This document shows, in pieces, positions 22,823 to 30,786 of a stretch of DNA of 30,786 bases; the stretch's first letter is position 1, and the number at the start of each line of letters is the position of its first letter. The notes below the pieces were generated by a model, which did not search any database, was not told the DNA's origin, and saw only the letters and a list, made by a program, of their open reading frames with translations. The position numbers and the translations under genes are program-made. The DNA lies in contig JAZQZZ010000042.1 in assembly GCA_045634305.1 (NCBI GenBank), positions 1 through 30,786 on the forward strand. Reading direction: 5' to 3'. This stretch comes from HGM04593 sp045634305 (GTDB lineage: Bacteria; Bacteroidota; Bacteroidia; Bacteroidales; Bacteroidaceae).

Positions 22823-25609
22823 ATGGATAATACAACTATTTACAACAATGAGTTCGAGAATGATATGACAAATGTAGACAATAACTCAATAACTTTGGAT
22901 TTCGCAGCTGAATATGACGATTTTGACAGGCTCCTGGATGATTTCATCCGCAAGAGTCTTGAAGAAGATACCGATGAAGATAAGAAGAACGAAAACGAAG
23001 GAGAGGAGGAAGAGATTGACAATGAAAATGATGACGATTATGAAAATGACGAAGACGATGGCGATATATGTCTGGATGATTATATCGTCGAAAGTTTTGA
23101 GTTGGGTGGCTATCTCTATGAACTGCCTGTAAAAACTTCTTCGTGCAAGGCTTCAAAACTGGTGCTTCACAATGGTAAATATGAAGAGCAAACCCTGACT
23201 GGTGAGCCTGTTGTTTTTGTGCACAACGAATATGAGTACTTTGTACCTACTCTTGTCGCACATGCCGTCCGGGAGCTTGAAGCGTGGCATTCACCTGTGG
23301 TGTATATATACAGGGCTTCGGAAAGTCATCCTGTAAAACGGGTTGCCATGCTTCACGATAAAGATGATGACTGTATGACGGCAACTTGTGAGGAGGCTAT
23401 TCAAGCATTGCCCTGCGGCAACTATTTTTTCTATGTGTCGGGCATTGAGATTGATGGGCTCTCTGCTGTCTACAAGAACTGCAATGGCGGCTGTTGCATC
23501 CCATTCGTAAAGGTGGACGGAGATGTGGAGTTGCCCTCTGTTGCTCTTGAAACAGCCGGTGTAAAAGCCCTTGGCCGTAACCCGGCTCTTGATATTTCAT
23601 TGAGGTTTGACAAGATGCTCGACAGTAGATATGCCTATTCGCTGTTTCTCTATAACCGCAACTATAATCTTGTATCACGCGGCGCGACATTTGCCTGGGA
23701 TGCCTATAGCACACGCAGGAGGAAAAACTTTTCAGCGCGTCTTGTTACTACTTATATCCCATTCGGGGAGTACCGTCTCTTTGTACTGCAGAACGGTGTT
23801 CCACGATGGAAGGTGGAGTTTGCTGTCGATGGTGGCAAGGTCGTGGTTAGCGCTGTATCGGAGGTCAAACCGTTTAGCGAAGAGTTTCTTGTTCTTTATG
23901 AACTTGAAAAGGATAGTGATTGGCATCGTTTCCGCGAGGGTGGTGCAACCGTCGAGATGAAGGAGTTTTTCCTGTCGACCTGTCAGCGTAGTTCCCTGAG
24001 CAAGAAACGCCTTGCAATAGGGCTGAACGCATTGACAAATCCGCAGCATTTTATATATAATGGCGGGAGCAGTGTTACCGAATTGGGCGCCTTAGGAAGC
24101 ATGTGCCGCATGTTCTGGAATGTGTCATATTTCGATCCTGTGGATTGTATAACCCTGGTGGAAAGTACCAATATATCCAATCCCAATGACCGCATTGCAG
24201 AACAGTTTTCAGGATGCAACAACAAATGTATAGCGCTTTACAATCTCTCGGCGCTTGCCGGCAATGGCTCTTTTGTCGTAAAGAATATGATTGATGCAAT
24301 GAACCGTTGTTCCTACCTGTATATATGTCTAATCGGTAGCCGCGCCGAAATAAAACAGCTATTTGAGTCTTTCCCGCAGCTGAAAAGGTTTTTCCCCGAA
24401 GCCAACTGCATATCAAGCGGGAATATCCTTGCTGAAACCTTTGTCGACTGTGTGATGAAGCAACTGCAGAAGGTTGACTTGCGGCTCTCATTGGATGCAC
24501 AGCAGTTCTTGGTCGATACGCTGCTGCGTGCCCGGGACAACGGCTCTCTCCATGGACTGAAAATGACTGATATCCATGATTTTGTTAAAAGTGGCATTAT
24601 TGACAATTTTGTCGACCGGGTAATCTCCTCTGCCGATAGAAATAGCATTTTGGACAAAGCATACATGTCGACTATAGAGGCTTGCGATATCGATGCCGGG
24701 AAGATTGTGTGGAACAGGGAGAGTAGCTTCGAGGAGAGCATCAGGCAACTGAACACGATGGTTGGCCTGAACAATGTGAAACAGAATGTTATAACCACGT
24801 TCAACCGTTTGAGGATAAGTGCCGAGCGTCGCCGTCTGGGGCTCAAGGTGAAAGGTGGCGAATGTCATCACATGCTCTTTACCGGCAATCCCGGAACCGG
24901 CAAGACAACTGTGGCTAAGATGATGGGGCGCATATACCATTCGCTGGGTCTGCTATCGAAGGGTGATGTTGTGTTTGTTGATAGAAGCAGGATTGTAGGC
25001 CGTTATATCGGTGACACCGAGAATAATATGCAGCGCATTCTGCAGGAGGCAAAAGGCAATATCCTCTTTATTGATGAGGCGTACACATTGTGCGATGGCT
25101 CAACCGACCGCAAGGACTTTGGACATCGTGCGATAGAGTGCCTGTTGACCGTGATGGCGCAGGAGGATTGTGACATGATTGTCATTTTTGCCGGTTACAG
25201 CAAGGAAATTGAAACTATGATGCGTTGCAACCAGGGACTGAGCGGACGTTTTCCATATAAGTTTGAATTTGCGGACTACAGTGCCGATGAACTCATGCAG
25301 ATAGCAGAGTTGAAATTGTCACAAGAGGATTACGAACTGACCCCGGAGGCGCGCGACCTTTTGTACAAGACCATTGAAGAGACTGTCGCGAACAAGGATT
25401 GGGATTTCTGCAATGCACGTTGGGTGGGGCAGTATGTAGACAACGGTATTATCCCTGCGCAGTGTGAAAGGCTCATGCAGTGCGGTGCTCCCATAAGCCG
25501 CGATGACTATCGCATGATAAATGCCGATGATGTCAATGCTGCCTATGTCTTGCACCGGCCGGCGAAGAAGAATTGCAGGATATATCGTGGGGTAGGATTT
25601 ACTGCGTGA
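22823..25609 (+). CDS. Large AAA+ ATPase of the CbbX/SpoVK type with an uncharacterised N-terminal region
   Basis: From the ATG at 22823 the protein has 928 residues. Residues 1-90 are acidic, with an almost pure D/E/N stretch at 48-82. Residues 90-400 are a beta-rich region I do not recognise, with clustered cysteines near 220-225. Residues 430-600 (LYNLSALAGNGSFVVKN, YLYICLIGSRAEIKQLFESF) look like a degenerate AAA domain without Walker A. The C-terminal domain is an intact CbbX/CfxQ-type AAA+: Walker A GNPGTGKT (688-695), pore-loop region VGRYIGDTE, Walker B ILFIDEAY (747-754), sensor 1 IVIFAGY (786-792) and an arginine finger in GLSGRF (Arg809). It is probably a protein remodeller; the partner is unknown. 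It stands alone, after a long structured leader. A TTG start at 22808 is possible but less likely. Confidence 0.82.
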   Translation: MDNTTIYNNEFENDMTNVDNNSITLDFAAEYDDFDRLLDDFIRKSLEEDTDEDKKNENEGEEEEIDNENDDDYENDEDDGDICLDDYIVESFELGGYLYELPVKTSSCKASKLVLHNGKYEEQTLTGEPVVFVHNEYEYFVPTLVAHAVRELEAWHSPVVYIYRASESHPVKRVAMLHDKDDDCMTATCEEAIQALPCGNYFFYVSGIEIDGLSAVYKNCNGGCCIPFVKVDGDVELPSVALETAGVKALGRNPALDISLRFDKMLDSRYAYSLFLYNRNYNLVSRGATFAWDAYSTRRRKNFSARLVTTYIPFGEYRLFVLQNGVPRWKVEFAVDGGKVVVSAVSEVKPFSEEFLVLYELEKDSDWHRFREGGATVEMKEFFLSTCQRSSLSKKRLAIGLNALTNPQHFIYNGGSSVTELGALGSMCRMFWNVSYFDPVDCITLVESTNISNPNDRIAEQFSGCNNKCIALYNLSALAGNGSFVVKNMIDAMNRCSYLYICLIGSRAEIKQLFESFPQLKRFFPEANCISSGNILAETFVDCVMKQLQKVDLRLSLDAQQFLVDTLLRARDNGSLHGLKMTDIHDFVKSGIIDNFVDRVISSADRNSILDKAYMSTIEACDIDAGKIVWNRESSFEESIRQLNTMVGLNNVKQNVITTFNRLRISAERRRLGLKVKGGECHHMLFTGNPGTGKTTVAKMMGRIYHSLGLLSKGDVVFVDRSRIVGRYIGDTENNMQRILQEAKGNILFIDEAYTLCDGSTDRKDFGHRAIECLLTVMAQEDCDMIVIFAGYSKEIETMMRCNQGLSGRFPYKFEFADYSADELMQIAELKLSQEDYELTPEARDLLYKTIEETVANKDWDFCNARWVGQYVDNGIIPAQCERLMQCGAPISRDDYRMINADDVNAAYVLHRPAKKNCRIYRGVGFTA

Positions 25610-25682
25610 TACAAACTGTGAAATGTTGTGTGCCGCGTAGAGATAGACCGATTTGTCTGCCCTGTAAACGTGGTATTTCTGC

Positions 25683-25713
25683 TGTAGGGCGAACACATAG
25701 GTTCGCCCCTACA
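25683..25713. repeat. REP-like palindromic element (GTAGGGCGAAC type)
   Basis: TGTAGGGCGAAC (25683-25694) and GTTCGCCCCTACA (25701-25713) form an inverted repeat with one bulged base around ACATAG. The motif resembles a short intergenic palindrome I recall from several bacterial genomes. Only one copy is in the window, so its repeat nature is not shown here. Confidence 0.45.
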
Positions 25714-25750
25714 TCTACTTCTGCTTGGATAATGGTGAAAGGTATATGAA

Positions 25751-25788
25751 AATCAGCAAGGAATGCGTTTACACCTTCCTTGCTGATT
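25751..25788 (-). terminator. Rho-independent terminator of trpS
   Basis: AATCAGCAAGGAA (25751-25763) and TTCCTTGCTGATT (25776-25788) form a perfect 13-bp stem with a 12-nt loop. On the minus strand it ends in TTTTC, 19 nt after the trpS stop, and it would also face the plus-strand AAA+ gene. Confidence 0.75.
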
Positions 25789-25806
25789 ATATATTAACGT
25801 ATATTG

Positions 25807-26898
25807 TTACTTTCCTTCAGCGAATTTCTTTGCTTGCTCTTCAATTAGTTCTTTGTCCTCGAAGTAGTTGATTTTCATTGCACGGCGAACATCGTTGAGT
25901 GTGTCGGCTGCAACGGCGCGTGCGGCCTCGCAACCCTGCTGCAACAATGCATATACCTCGTGGATTTTCTGCTCCCACTCCTTGCGGCGTGCGCGTATCG
26001 GTGCAAGCTCCTCCTCAAGAATAGCAATGAGGAAACGCTTCACCTTTACATCACCTAAGCCACCACGTTTGTAGTGAGCCTTCAGCTCGTCGAGGTTGGG
26101 GTAATCGGGTAGGTACTTCTCAAAGTGCTCGGGGCGGCAGAACGCATCGAGGTATGTAAATACGGTGTTGCCTTCAACCTTACCTGGGTCCTGAACACGG
26201 ATATGGTCGGGGTCGGTGTACATTGACATTACGCGCTGCTTGAGCTCCTCGGCTGTGTCCGACAGGTAGATGCAGTTGCCAAGTGACTTGCTCATCTTTG
26301 CTTTGCCGTCTGTACCGGGAAGGCGCAGGCATGCTGCGTTTGTCGGCAACAGAATCTCGGGCTCGACGAGTGTCTCGCCATAGATGCCGTTGAAGCGGCG
26401 TGCAATTTCGCGTGCCTGCTCAATCATCGGCTGCTGGTCCTCGCCGGCAGGCACTGTTGTCGCGCGGAATGCTGTAATGTCCGATGCCTGGCTGATGGGG
26501 TAGGTGAAGAATCCCACAGGGATGCTTGTCTCGAAGTTGCGCATCTGAATCTCGGTCTTCACTGTAGGGTTACGCTGCAGGCGCGATACTGTAACAAGGT
26601 TCATGTAGTAGAATGCAAGTTCGCAGAGCTCGGGAACCTGTGACTGGATGAATATTGTGCACTGCGCAGGGTCGATGCCTACCGACAGGTAGTCGAGTGC
26701 CACCTCAATGATGTTCTGACGCACCTTTTCAGGGTTGTCAGCATTGTCGGTGAGCGCCTGTGCATCGGCAATCATGATGAAAATCTTGTCATATACACCT
26801 GAATTCTGCAGCTCCACGCGGCGGCGAAGAGAACCTACATAGTGTCCCAAGTGCAAGCGGCCAGTAGGGCGGTCGCCGGTAAGTATTATCTTGCTCAT
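25807..26898 (-). CDS. trpS: Tryptophan--tRNA ligase
   Basis: The 363-residue class I aminoacyl-tRNA synthetase charges tRNA-Trp. The start TGDRPTGRLHLGHYVGSL (7-24) contains the HIGH-type motif HLGH (16-19). The KMSKS loop is intact at 201-205 (GKAKMSKSLGN). AGEDQQPMIEQAREIARRFN (151-170) is the usual tryptophanyl/tyrosyl segment. The protein is slightly longer than the roughly 330-residue E. coli form because of an extended C-terminal helical part. The ATG at 26898 is supported by the family N-terminus. A minus-strand TATCTTCG element at 26932-26925 is a possible -7 signal, but without a clear -33 element. The gene is alone, convergent with the AAA+ gene and divergent from pheT. Confidence 0.97.
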   Translation of the reverse strand: MSKIILTGDRPTGRLHLGHYVGSLRRRVELQNSGVYDKIFIMIADAQALTDNADNPEKVRQNIIEVALDYLSVGIDPAQCTIFIQSQVPELCELAFYYMNLVTVSRLQRNPTVKTEIQMRNFETSIPVGFFTYPISQASDITAFRATTVPAGEDQQPMIEQAREIARRFNGIYGETLVEPEILLPTNAACLRLPGTDGKAKMSKSLGNCIYLSDTAEELKQRVMSMYTDPDHIRVQDPGKVEGNTVFTYLDAFCRPEHFEKYLPDYPNLDELKAHYKRGGLGDVKVKRFLIAILEEELAPIRARRKEWEQKIHEVYALLQQGCEAARAVAADTLNDVRRAMKINYFEDKELIEEQAKKFAEGK

Positions 26899-27085
26899 AA
26901 TCTTCGTTATTTTTAATTTGACTGCGAAGATAGCTATAAAAAGCCAAAAAAACTCTTTCGGCGCCAGTTTTATTTTTCTTTGCTGCTAAAGTGGTTACTT
27001 TTTTGATCTTAATCTCCTATGGTTGCAATTTTAATATGCATAATATTTGCTGCTCTTTTCCTTATTTAAGAAAAAAAGTGTATTT

Positions 27086-27179
27086 TTGCAACTTGTATGC
27101 GAAGATAGGCTGCGGTCGCTGTAAAACTTGCAAACAAGTTTGCGTTTTGCTCCCTGGCACTATCATTGCAACTTGTATG
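27086..27179. repeat. Palindromic element flanked by 14-bp direct repeats
   Basis: TTGCAACTTGTATG occurs at 27086-27099 and again at 27166-27179. Between them is an imperfect palindrome: GATAG (27104-27108) with CTATC (27160-27164), and in the middle AAACTTG-caaa-CAAGTTT (27124-27141). The element lies in the 382-nt gene-free gap between trpS and pheT. It looks like a small non-autonomous repeat with target duplication, but one copy cannot prove this. A TATTTTTG -7 match at 27081-27088 overlaps its left end. The remaining part of the gap, 26899-27080, is AT-rich with nothing else evident. Confidence 0.45.
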
Positions 27180-27247
27180 TCATACTGAGCAGAGCGAAGT
27201 ATCTTGTCCCTCATTTGATTGGATTTTTCACTGCGTTCAAAATGACA
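27178..27247. repeat. TGTCAT...ATGACA inverted repeat element, copy 1
   Basis: The element begins TGTCATACTGAGCAGAGCGA and ends CACTGCGTTCAAAATGACA, with outer arms TGTCAT and ATGACA. Its left half is shared with a second copy at 29855-29882 (TGTCATCCTGAGCGTAGTCG). Such TGTCAT-TGAGC elements are, from general experience, frequent in intergenic DNA of this phylum and others. Confidence 0.55.
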
Positions 27248-27280
27248 TTTTTAGAATAGAAAAACAATAAAAACGGATAT

Positions 27281-29746
27281 ATGAACATTTCTTACAATTG
27301 GCTTAAAGAGTATGTCGACTTCGACATGACACCCGAGGAGGTGTCGGCAGCGCTCACATCAATGGGTCTTGAGACCGATGGCGTTGAGGAAGTGCAGACT
27401 ATCAAGGGCGGTCTTGAGGGTTTGGTTATTGGTGAGGTTCTCACTTGCGTTGACCACCCAGACAGCGACCACCTGCATATTACAACAGTGAACCTTGGCG
27501 ATGGCAACCCTGTGCAGATTGTGTGCGGTGCACCAAACGTGGCAGCGGGCCAGAAGGTGGTTGTTGCAACCATCGGAACAAAACTGTACAGCGGCGACGA
27601 GTGCTTCACAATAAAGAAGGGCAAAATACGTGGTGTCGAGTCTTTCGGTATGATTTGTGCCGAGGATGAGATTGGTATCGGTAACAGCCACGATGGTATC
27701 ATCGTTCTGCCTGCCGATGCAGTTCCCGGAACTCTTGCAAAGGATTACTACAACATCAAGAGTGACTACCTCATTGGTGTTGACATCACTCCTAACCGTG
27801 CCGATGCATGCTCACACTATGGTGTCGCACGTGATCTCTATGCCTATACAATGCAGAACAAGGGTGTGAGTGCATTGCGCCGCCCATCTTGCGATGGCTT
27901 CAAGGTCGACGACAACTCTCTCGAGATTGATATCGAGGTACAGAATACCGAGGCTTGCATGCGCTATGCCGGTGTAACCGTTAAGGGCGTTACCGTTAAG
28001 GAGAGCCCCGAGTGGTTGAAGGAGAAGTTGCAGATTATCGGCCTTCGCCCAATCAACAATATTGTAGATATCACAAACTACATACTTCACGCTTATGGCC
28101 AGCCAATGCACTGCTTCGATGCCGACAAAATCAAGGGCGGCAAGGTGGTTGTGCGTACATTCCCCGAGGGCACTCCTTTCGTGACTCTCGATGGCGTTGA
28201 GCGCAAGCTCTCGGAGCGTGATCTCATGATTTGCAATGCCGAGGAGCCTATGTGTATTGCCGGTGTATTCGGTGGTCTTGAGTCTGGTACAACCGAGGAG
28301 ACAAAGAATGTGTTCCTTGAGAGCGCATATTTCCACCCCACATGGGTGCGCAAGACATCGCGCCGCCATGCATTGCAGACCGACTCTTCATTCCGCTTTG
28401 AGCGTGGTACCGACCCCAACAATGTAATCTATGCATTGAAGCAGGCAGCAATGCTCATCAAGGAGCTTGCCGGCGGAACAATTTCTATGGAAATTAAGGA
28501 TATCTATCCTGCACCTGTCGAGGTTTTCAAAGTTGAACTTGAGTATGAGTATGTGAACAACCTTATTGGTGTGGAGCTTTCTCACGACACTATCAAGGGC
28601 ATCGTTACTTCACTTGAGATGAAGATTGCAGCCGAGAGCGAGAAGGGCCTGACACTGCTTGTTCCTTCTTATCGCGTGGATGTACAGCGTCCTTGCGATG
28701 TTGTTGAGGATATCCTGCGCATCTATGGCTACAACAATATCAATTTCGATACTACGCTGCACTCGTCAATCATCACCAAGGGTGCCGAGGATAGGTCGCA
28801 CAAGTTGCAGAACCTCATCTCGGAGCAGTTGGTAGGTTGCGGTTTCAACGAGATATTGAACAACTCACTCACAGCTGCGGCTTACTACGATGAGCTTGAG
28901 AGCTACAAGAGCGAGAACCTTGTGCGTTTGATGAATCCGCTTAGCAATGACCTCAATGTTATGCGCCAGACAATGCTGTTCGGTGGTCTTGAGAGCATGC
29001 AGCGCAACATCAGCCGCAAGATTACCGACCTCAGCTTCTTTGAGTTCGGTAACTGCTACCGCTTCGATGCCGACAAGCGTGTAGAGGAGAAGATTCTTAG
29101 TCCATACAGCGAGAGCTATCACTTGGCTCTTTGGATGACTGGCAATAACATCTCATCGTCATGGATTGAGGCGGGCCGTCCACTCTCAGTGTACGACCTC
29201 AAGGCTGTTGTTGAGCACATCTTCGACCGTCTTGGCTTCAAGCCCGCAATGCGTCTTGTATCGACATTCGACAACGATATCTTCACTGCGGCAATCGAGT
29301 TCAAGGCACAGAGCAACAAGAAGACCATTGCACAGCTTGGTATTCTGCGCAAGAAGGTTGCAAAGCGTTTCGATATTGAGAGCGAGGTGTTTTATGCCGA
29401 TATCAACTGGAGCGAGTTGATGAAGGCTGTCAAGAATGCCAAGATCGGTTATGCCGAAATCAGTAAGTATCCGGCCGTTAAGCGTGACCTTGCACTGCTT
29501 CTCGACAAGAGCGTTACATTCGCACAGATTGAACAGGTGGCACGCGAGACCGAGAAGAAACTTTTGAAGGCTGTTACACTGTTCGACGTTTACGAGGGCA
29601 AGAACCTTGAAGAGGGCAAGAAAAGCTACGCTGTAAGTTTCGTTCTTCAGGACGATAACCAGACACTCAACGACAAGGTTATCGACAAGACTATGGCGCG
29701 CCTGATGGAAAACTTCGAGAAACGTCTTGGCGCCGTGCAGAGATAA
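27281..29746 (+). CDS. pheT: Phenylalanine--tRNA ligase beta subunit
   Basis: The 821-residue product is the beta subunit of the alpha2-beta2 phenylalanyl-tRNA synthetase. The N-terminal MNISYNWLKEYVDFDMTPEE is typical, then comes the EMAP-like tRNA-binding domain (about 40-150; VIGEVLTCVDHPDSDHLHIT, VCGAPNVAAGQKVVVA), the B3/B4 editing domain (FDADKIKGGKVVVR), B5, and the C-terminal ferredoxin-fold anticodon-binding domain (about 721-821; ISKYPAVKRDLALLLDKSVT). Length is normal. pheS is not adjacent, unlike many bacteria where pheST is an operon. No other gene is close upstream, and the 186 nt before the start hold two repeat elements. No T-box-like leader was noticed. Confidence 0.97.
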   Translation: MNISYNWLKEYVDFDMTPEEVSAALTSMGLETDGVEEVQTIKGGLEGLVIGEVLTCVDHPDSDHLHITTVNLGDGNPVQIVCGAPNVAAGQKVVVATIGTKLYSGDECFTIKKGKIRGVESFGMICAEDEIGIGNSHDGIIVLPADAVPGTLAKDYYNIKSDYLIGVDITPNRADACSHYGVARDLYAYTMQNKGVSALRRPSCDGFKVDDNSLEIDIEVQNTEACMRYAGVTVKGVTVKESPEWLKEKLQIIGLRPINNIVDITNYILHAYGQPMHCFDADKIKGGKVVVRTFPEGTPFVTLDGVERKLSERDLMICNAEEPMCIAGVFGGLESGTTEETKNVFLESAYFHPTWVRKTSRRHALQTDSSFRFERGTDPNNVIYALKQAAMLIKELAGGTISMEIKDIYPAPVEVFKVELEYEYVNNLIGVELSHDTIKGIVTSLEMKIAAESEKGLTLLVPSYRVDVQRPCDVVEDILRIYGYNNINFDTTLHSSIITKGAEDRSHKLQNLISEQLVGCGFNEILNNSLTAAAYYDELESYKSENLVRLMNPLSNDLNVMRQTMLFGGLESMQRNISRKITDLSFFEFGNCYRFDADKRVEEKILSPYSESYHLALWMTGNNISSSWIEAGRPLSVYDLKAVVEHIFDRLGFKPAMRLVSTFDNDIFTAAIEFKAQSNKKTIAQLGILRKKVAKRFDIESEVFYADINWSELMKAVKNAKIGYAEISKYPAVKRDLALLLDKSVTFAQIEQVARETEKKLLKAVTLFDVYEGKNLEEGKKSYAVSFVLQDDNQTLNDKVIDKTMARLMENFEKRLGAVQR

Positions 29747-29756
29747 GAGAGAAGCT

Positions 29757-29784
29757 GAAAGGTTAAAGGTGAAAGGTTAAAGGT
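29757..29784 (+). repeat. Two tandem copies of a 14-bp unit
   Basis: GAAAGGTTAAAGGT occurs twice in direct succession (29757-29770, 29771-29784), 10 nt after the pheT stop codon, with part of a third copy (GAAA) following. Each unit itself contains AAAGGT twice. Confidence 0.6.
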
Positions 29785-29854
29785 GAAACAAGCTAAAACC
29801 TTTGAGATGTCTCGGCGTTGATCGACACGACAAGTTGGCGTATTTTGCGTTATC

Positions 29855-29882
29855 TGTCATCCTGAGCGTAGTCGAAGGATCT
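29855..29882. repeat. TGTCAT repeat element, copy 2 (left half only)
   Basis: TGTCATCCTGAGCGTAGTCG and the next bases AAGGATCT match the left half of the element at 27178-27247. The right, ATGACA-containing half is missing, so this copy may be truncated. It lies between pheT and the YebC-family gene. Confidence 0.5.
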
Positions 29883-29935
29883 GAAAAGAAGAATATTTTA
29901 AAATAAATAAATTACAAACTAAAATAAATTTTACT

Positions 29936-30661
29936 ATGGGTAGAGCTTTTGAATATCGTAAAGCTGCGAAACTAAAAAGATGGGGTAACATGGCACGTGT
30001 ATTTACCCGTGTTGGAAAACAGATTGCTATTGCCGTTAAGGCAGGTGGTCCTGACCCCGATACAAACTCACACTTGAGAGCTATCATCGCCAATGCAAAG
30101 CGCGAGAACATGCCTAAGGACAACATCGAGCGCGCTATCAAGAATGCGATGGGTAAGGACCAGAAGGATTACAAGGAGGTTCCATACGAGGGTTATGGCC
30201 CTTATGGTATCGCAATTTTTGTTGATGCTGCAACTGACAACACTACACGTACCGTAGCAAACGTACGTGCCGTTTTCAACAAGTTCGGCGGAACATTGGG
30301 TACACAGGGAAGCCTTGACTTCATGTTTACACAGAAGAGCGTCTTCACTTTCACAAAGAAAGAAGACCTTGATATGGACGAGCTGATTCTTGACCTTATC
30401 GATTACGGCGTAGAGGACGAGTACGATGAGGAGGAGAACGAAATCACAATCTATGGCGATCCTAAGTCATTCGGTGCAATACAGAAGACACTCGAGGAGA
30501 AAGGCTTCGAAATCACAGGTAGTGAGTTCACTCGTATTCCTAACGACCAGAAAGAGGTTACAGACGAGCAGCGTGCAATCATCGACAAGATTGTAGAGCG
30601 TCTTGAGGAAGACGACGACGTTCAGAACGTTTACACCAATATGAAACCAGCAGAGGAATAA
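29936..30661 (+). CDS. YebC/PmpR (TACO1) family protein
   Basis: The 241-residue protein has the three-domain YebC fold. The N-terminal segment (MGRAFEYRKAAKLKRWGNMA, 1-20) and the VGKQIAIAVKAGGPDPDTNS region with AKRENMPKDNIERAIK (about 55-70) are diagnostic. The YEGYGPYGIAIFVDAATDNTTRT stretch follows (split about 84-106). The family was long annotated as transcriptional regulators; mitochondrial TACO1 and recent bacterial work point instead to translation, easing ribosome stalling at difficult sequences such as polyproline. An acidic region lies at about 145-175 (DEYDEEENE). A short leader, rich in A and T, precedes the ATG at 29936. TAACTTTC-agc-GAAAGTTA (30659-30677) after the stop is a small hairpin without a T-tract. 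The last 109 nt of the window (30678-30786) show no supported gene. Confidence 0.93.
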   Translation: MGRAFEYRKAAKLKRWGNMARVFTRVGKQIAIAVKAGGPDPDTNSHLRAIIANAKRENMPKDNIERAIKNAMGKDQKDYKEVPYEGYGPYGIAIFVDAATDNTTRTVANVRAVFNKFGGTLGTQGSLDFMFTQKSVFTFTKKEDLDMDELILDLIDYGVEDEYDEEENEITIYGDPKSFGAIQKTLEEKGFEITGSEFTRIPNDQKEVTDEQRAIIDKIVERLEEDDDVQNVYTNMKPAEE

Positions 30662-30786
30662 CTTTCAGCGAAAGTTATTGACATGTTAAATAAAAGCAAT
30701 AATATAGCAGTTGCCCCGAAATTTGTTTTCTTCGCGAACTTGTGATTTTTCGGCCAAGCCCTCAACAACACGTCTGAACGAATGTG

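Noticed and set aside
26899..27280. T-box or tRNA-like leader before pheT
   Set aside because: No T-box core sequence and no tRNA cloverleaf were seen; the gap is explained by repeat elements.
30678..30786. Open minus-strand frame at the right edge of the window
   Set aside because: Too short and continues through the antisense of the YebC-family gene; no family resemblance.

Overview
The window looks like a core-chromosome segment of an anaerobic member of the Bacteroidales (Bacteroides/Prevotella-like). The pointers are: the order phoH-purC-menG-aroE; menaquinone biosynthesis; an [FeFe] hydrogenase locus with its maturases; an Omp85-type barrel with a Bacteroidetes-style N-terminus; lipoproteins with short lipoboxes; and promoter-like sequences of the Bacteroidetes type (TTTG, about 19 nt, then TAnnTTTG or TATCTTCG). 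No rRNA, tRNA, CRISPR array, insertion sequence or integrase was found.

Region by region. 1-2798: minus-strand operon phoH-purC-menG-aroE (aroE cut by the window edge), with a well-spaced promoter. 2818-8951: hydrogen metabolism, with a ferredoxin-domain [FeFe] hydrogenase (minus) divergent from hydE-hydG (plus). hydF follows with its own promoter and is separated from hydG by an inverted, AT-rich hypothetical membrane protein that has a structured leader. 9010-10792: a two-gene, AT-rich accessory unit, made of a GH108 muramidase without a signal peptide and a lipoprotein with an internal duplication. 10912-17013: a probable five-gene minus-strand operon: SDR oxidoreductase, aldehyde dehydrogenase, bile acid:Na+ symporter family protein, PlsC-like acyltransferase and Omp85-like outer-membrane barrel, closed by a 20-bp hairpin. 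17128-19510: YbdG-like mechanosensitive channel (minus), FlK-like hotdog thioesterase (plus) and a small lipoprotein (plus). 19557-19710: a gene-free stretch that looks like a terminated plus-strand small RNA. 19709-22361: ispE (minus) and the replicative helicase dnaB (plus). 22380-25609: a long structured leader and a 928-residue CbbX/SpoVK-type AAA+ protein with an uncharacterised N-terminal two thirds. 25683-30786: trpS (minus), pheT and a YebC/TACO1-family gene (plus), with several REP-like intergenic repeats between them.

Most genes are housekeeping. The hydrogenase and the three maturases HydE, HydF and HydG together make a complete H-cluster assembly set. The less ordinary parts are the muramidase/lipoprotein pair, the AAA+ gene with its leader, the SDR-ALDH-BASS-acyltransferase-OMP operon, and two gene-free stretches with RNA-like folds. 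All folds and promoters were read by eye, without a folding program or a database search.
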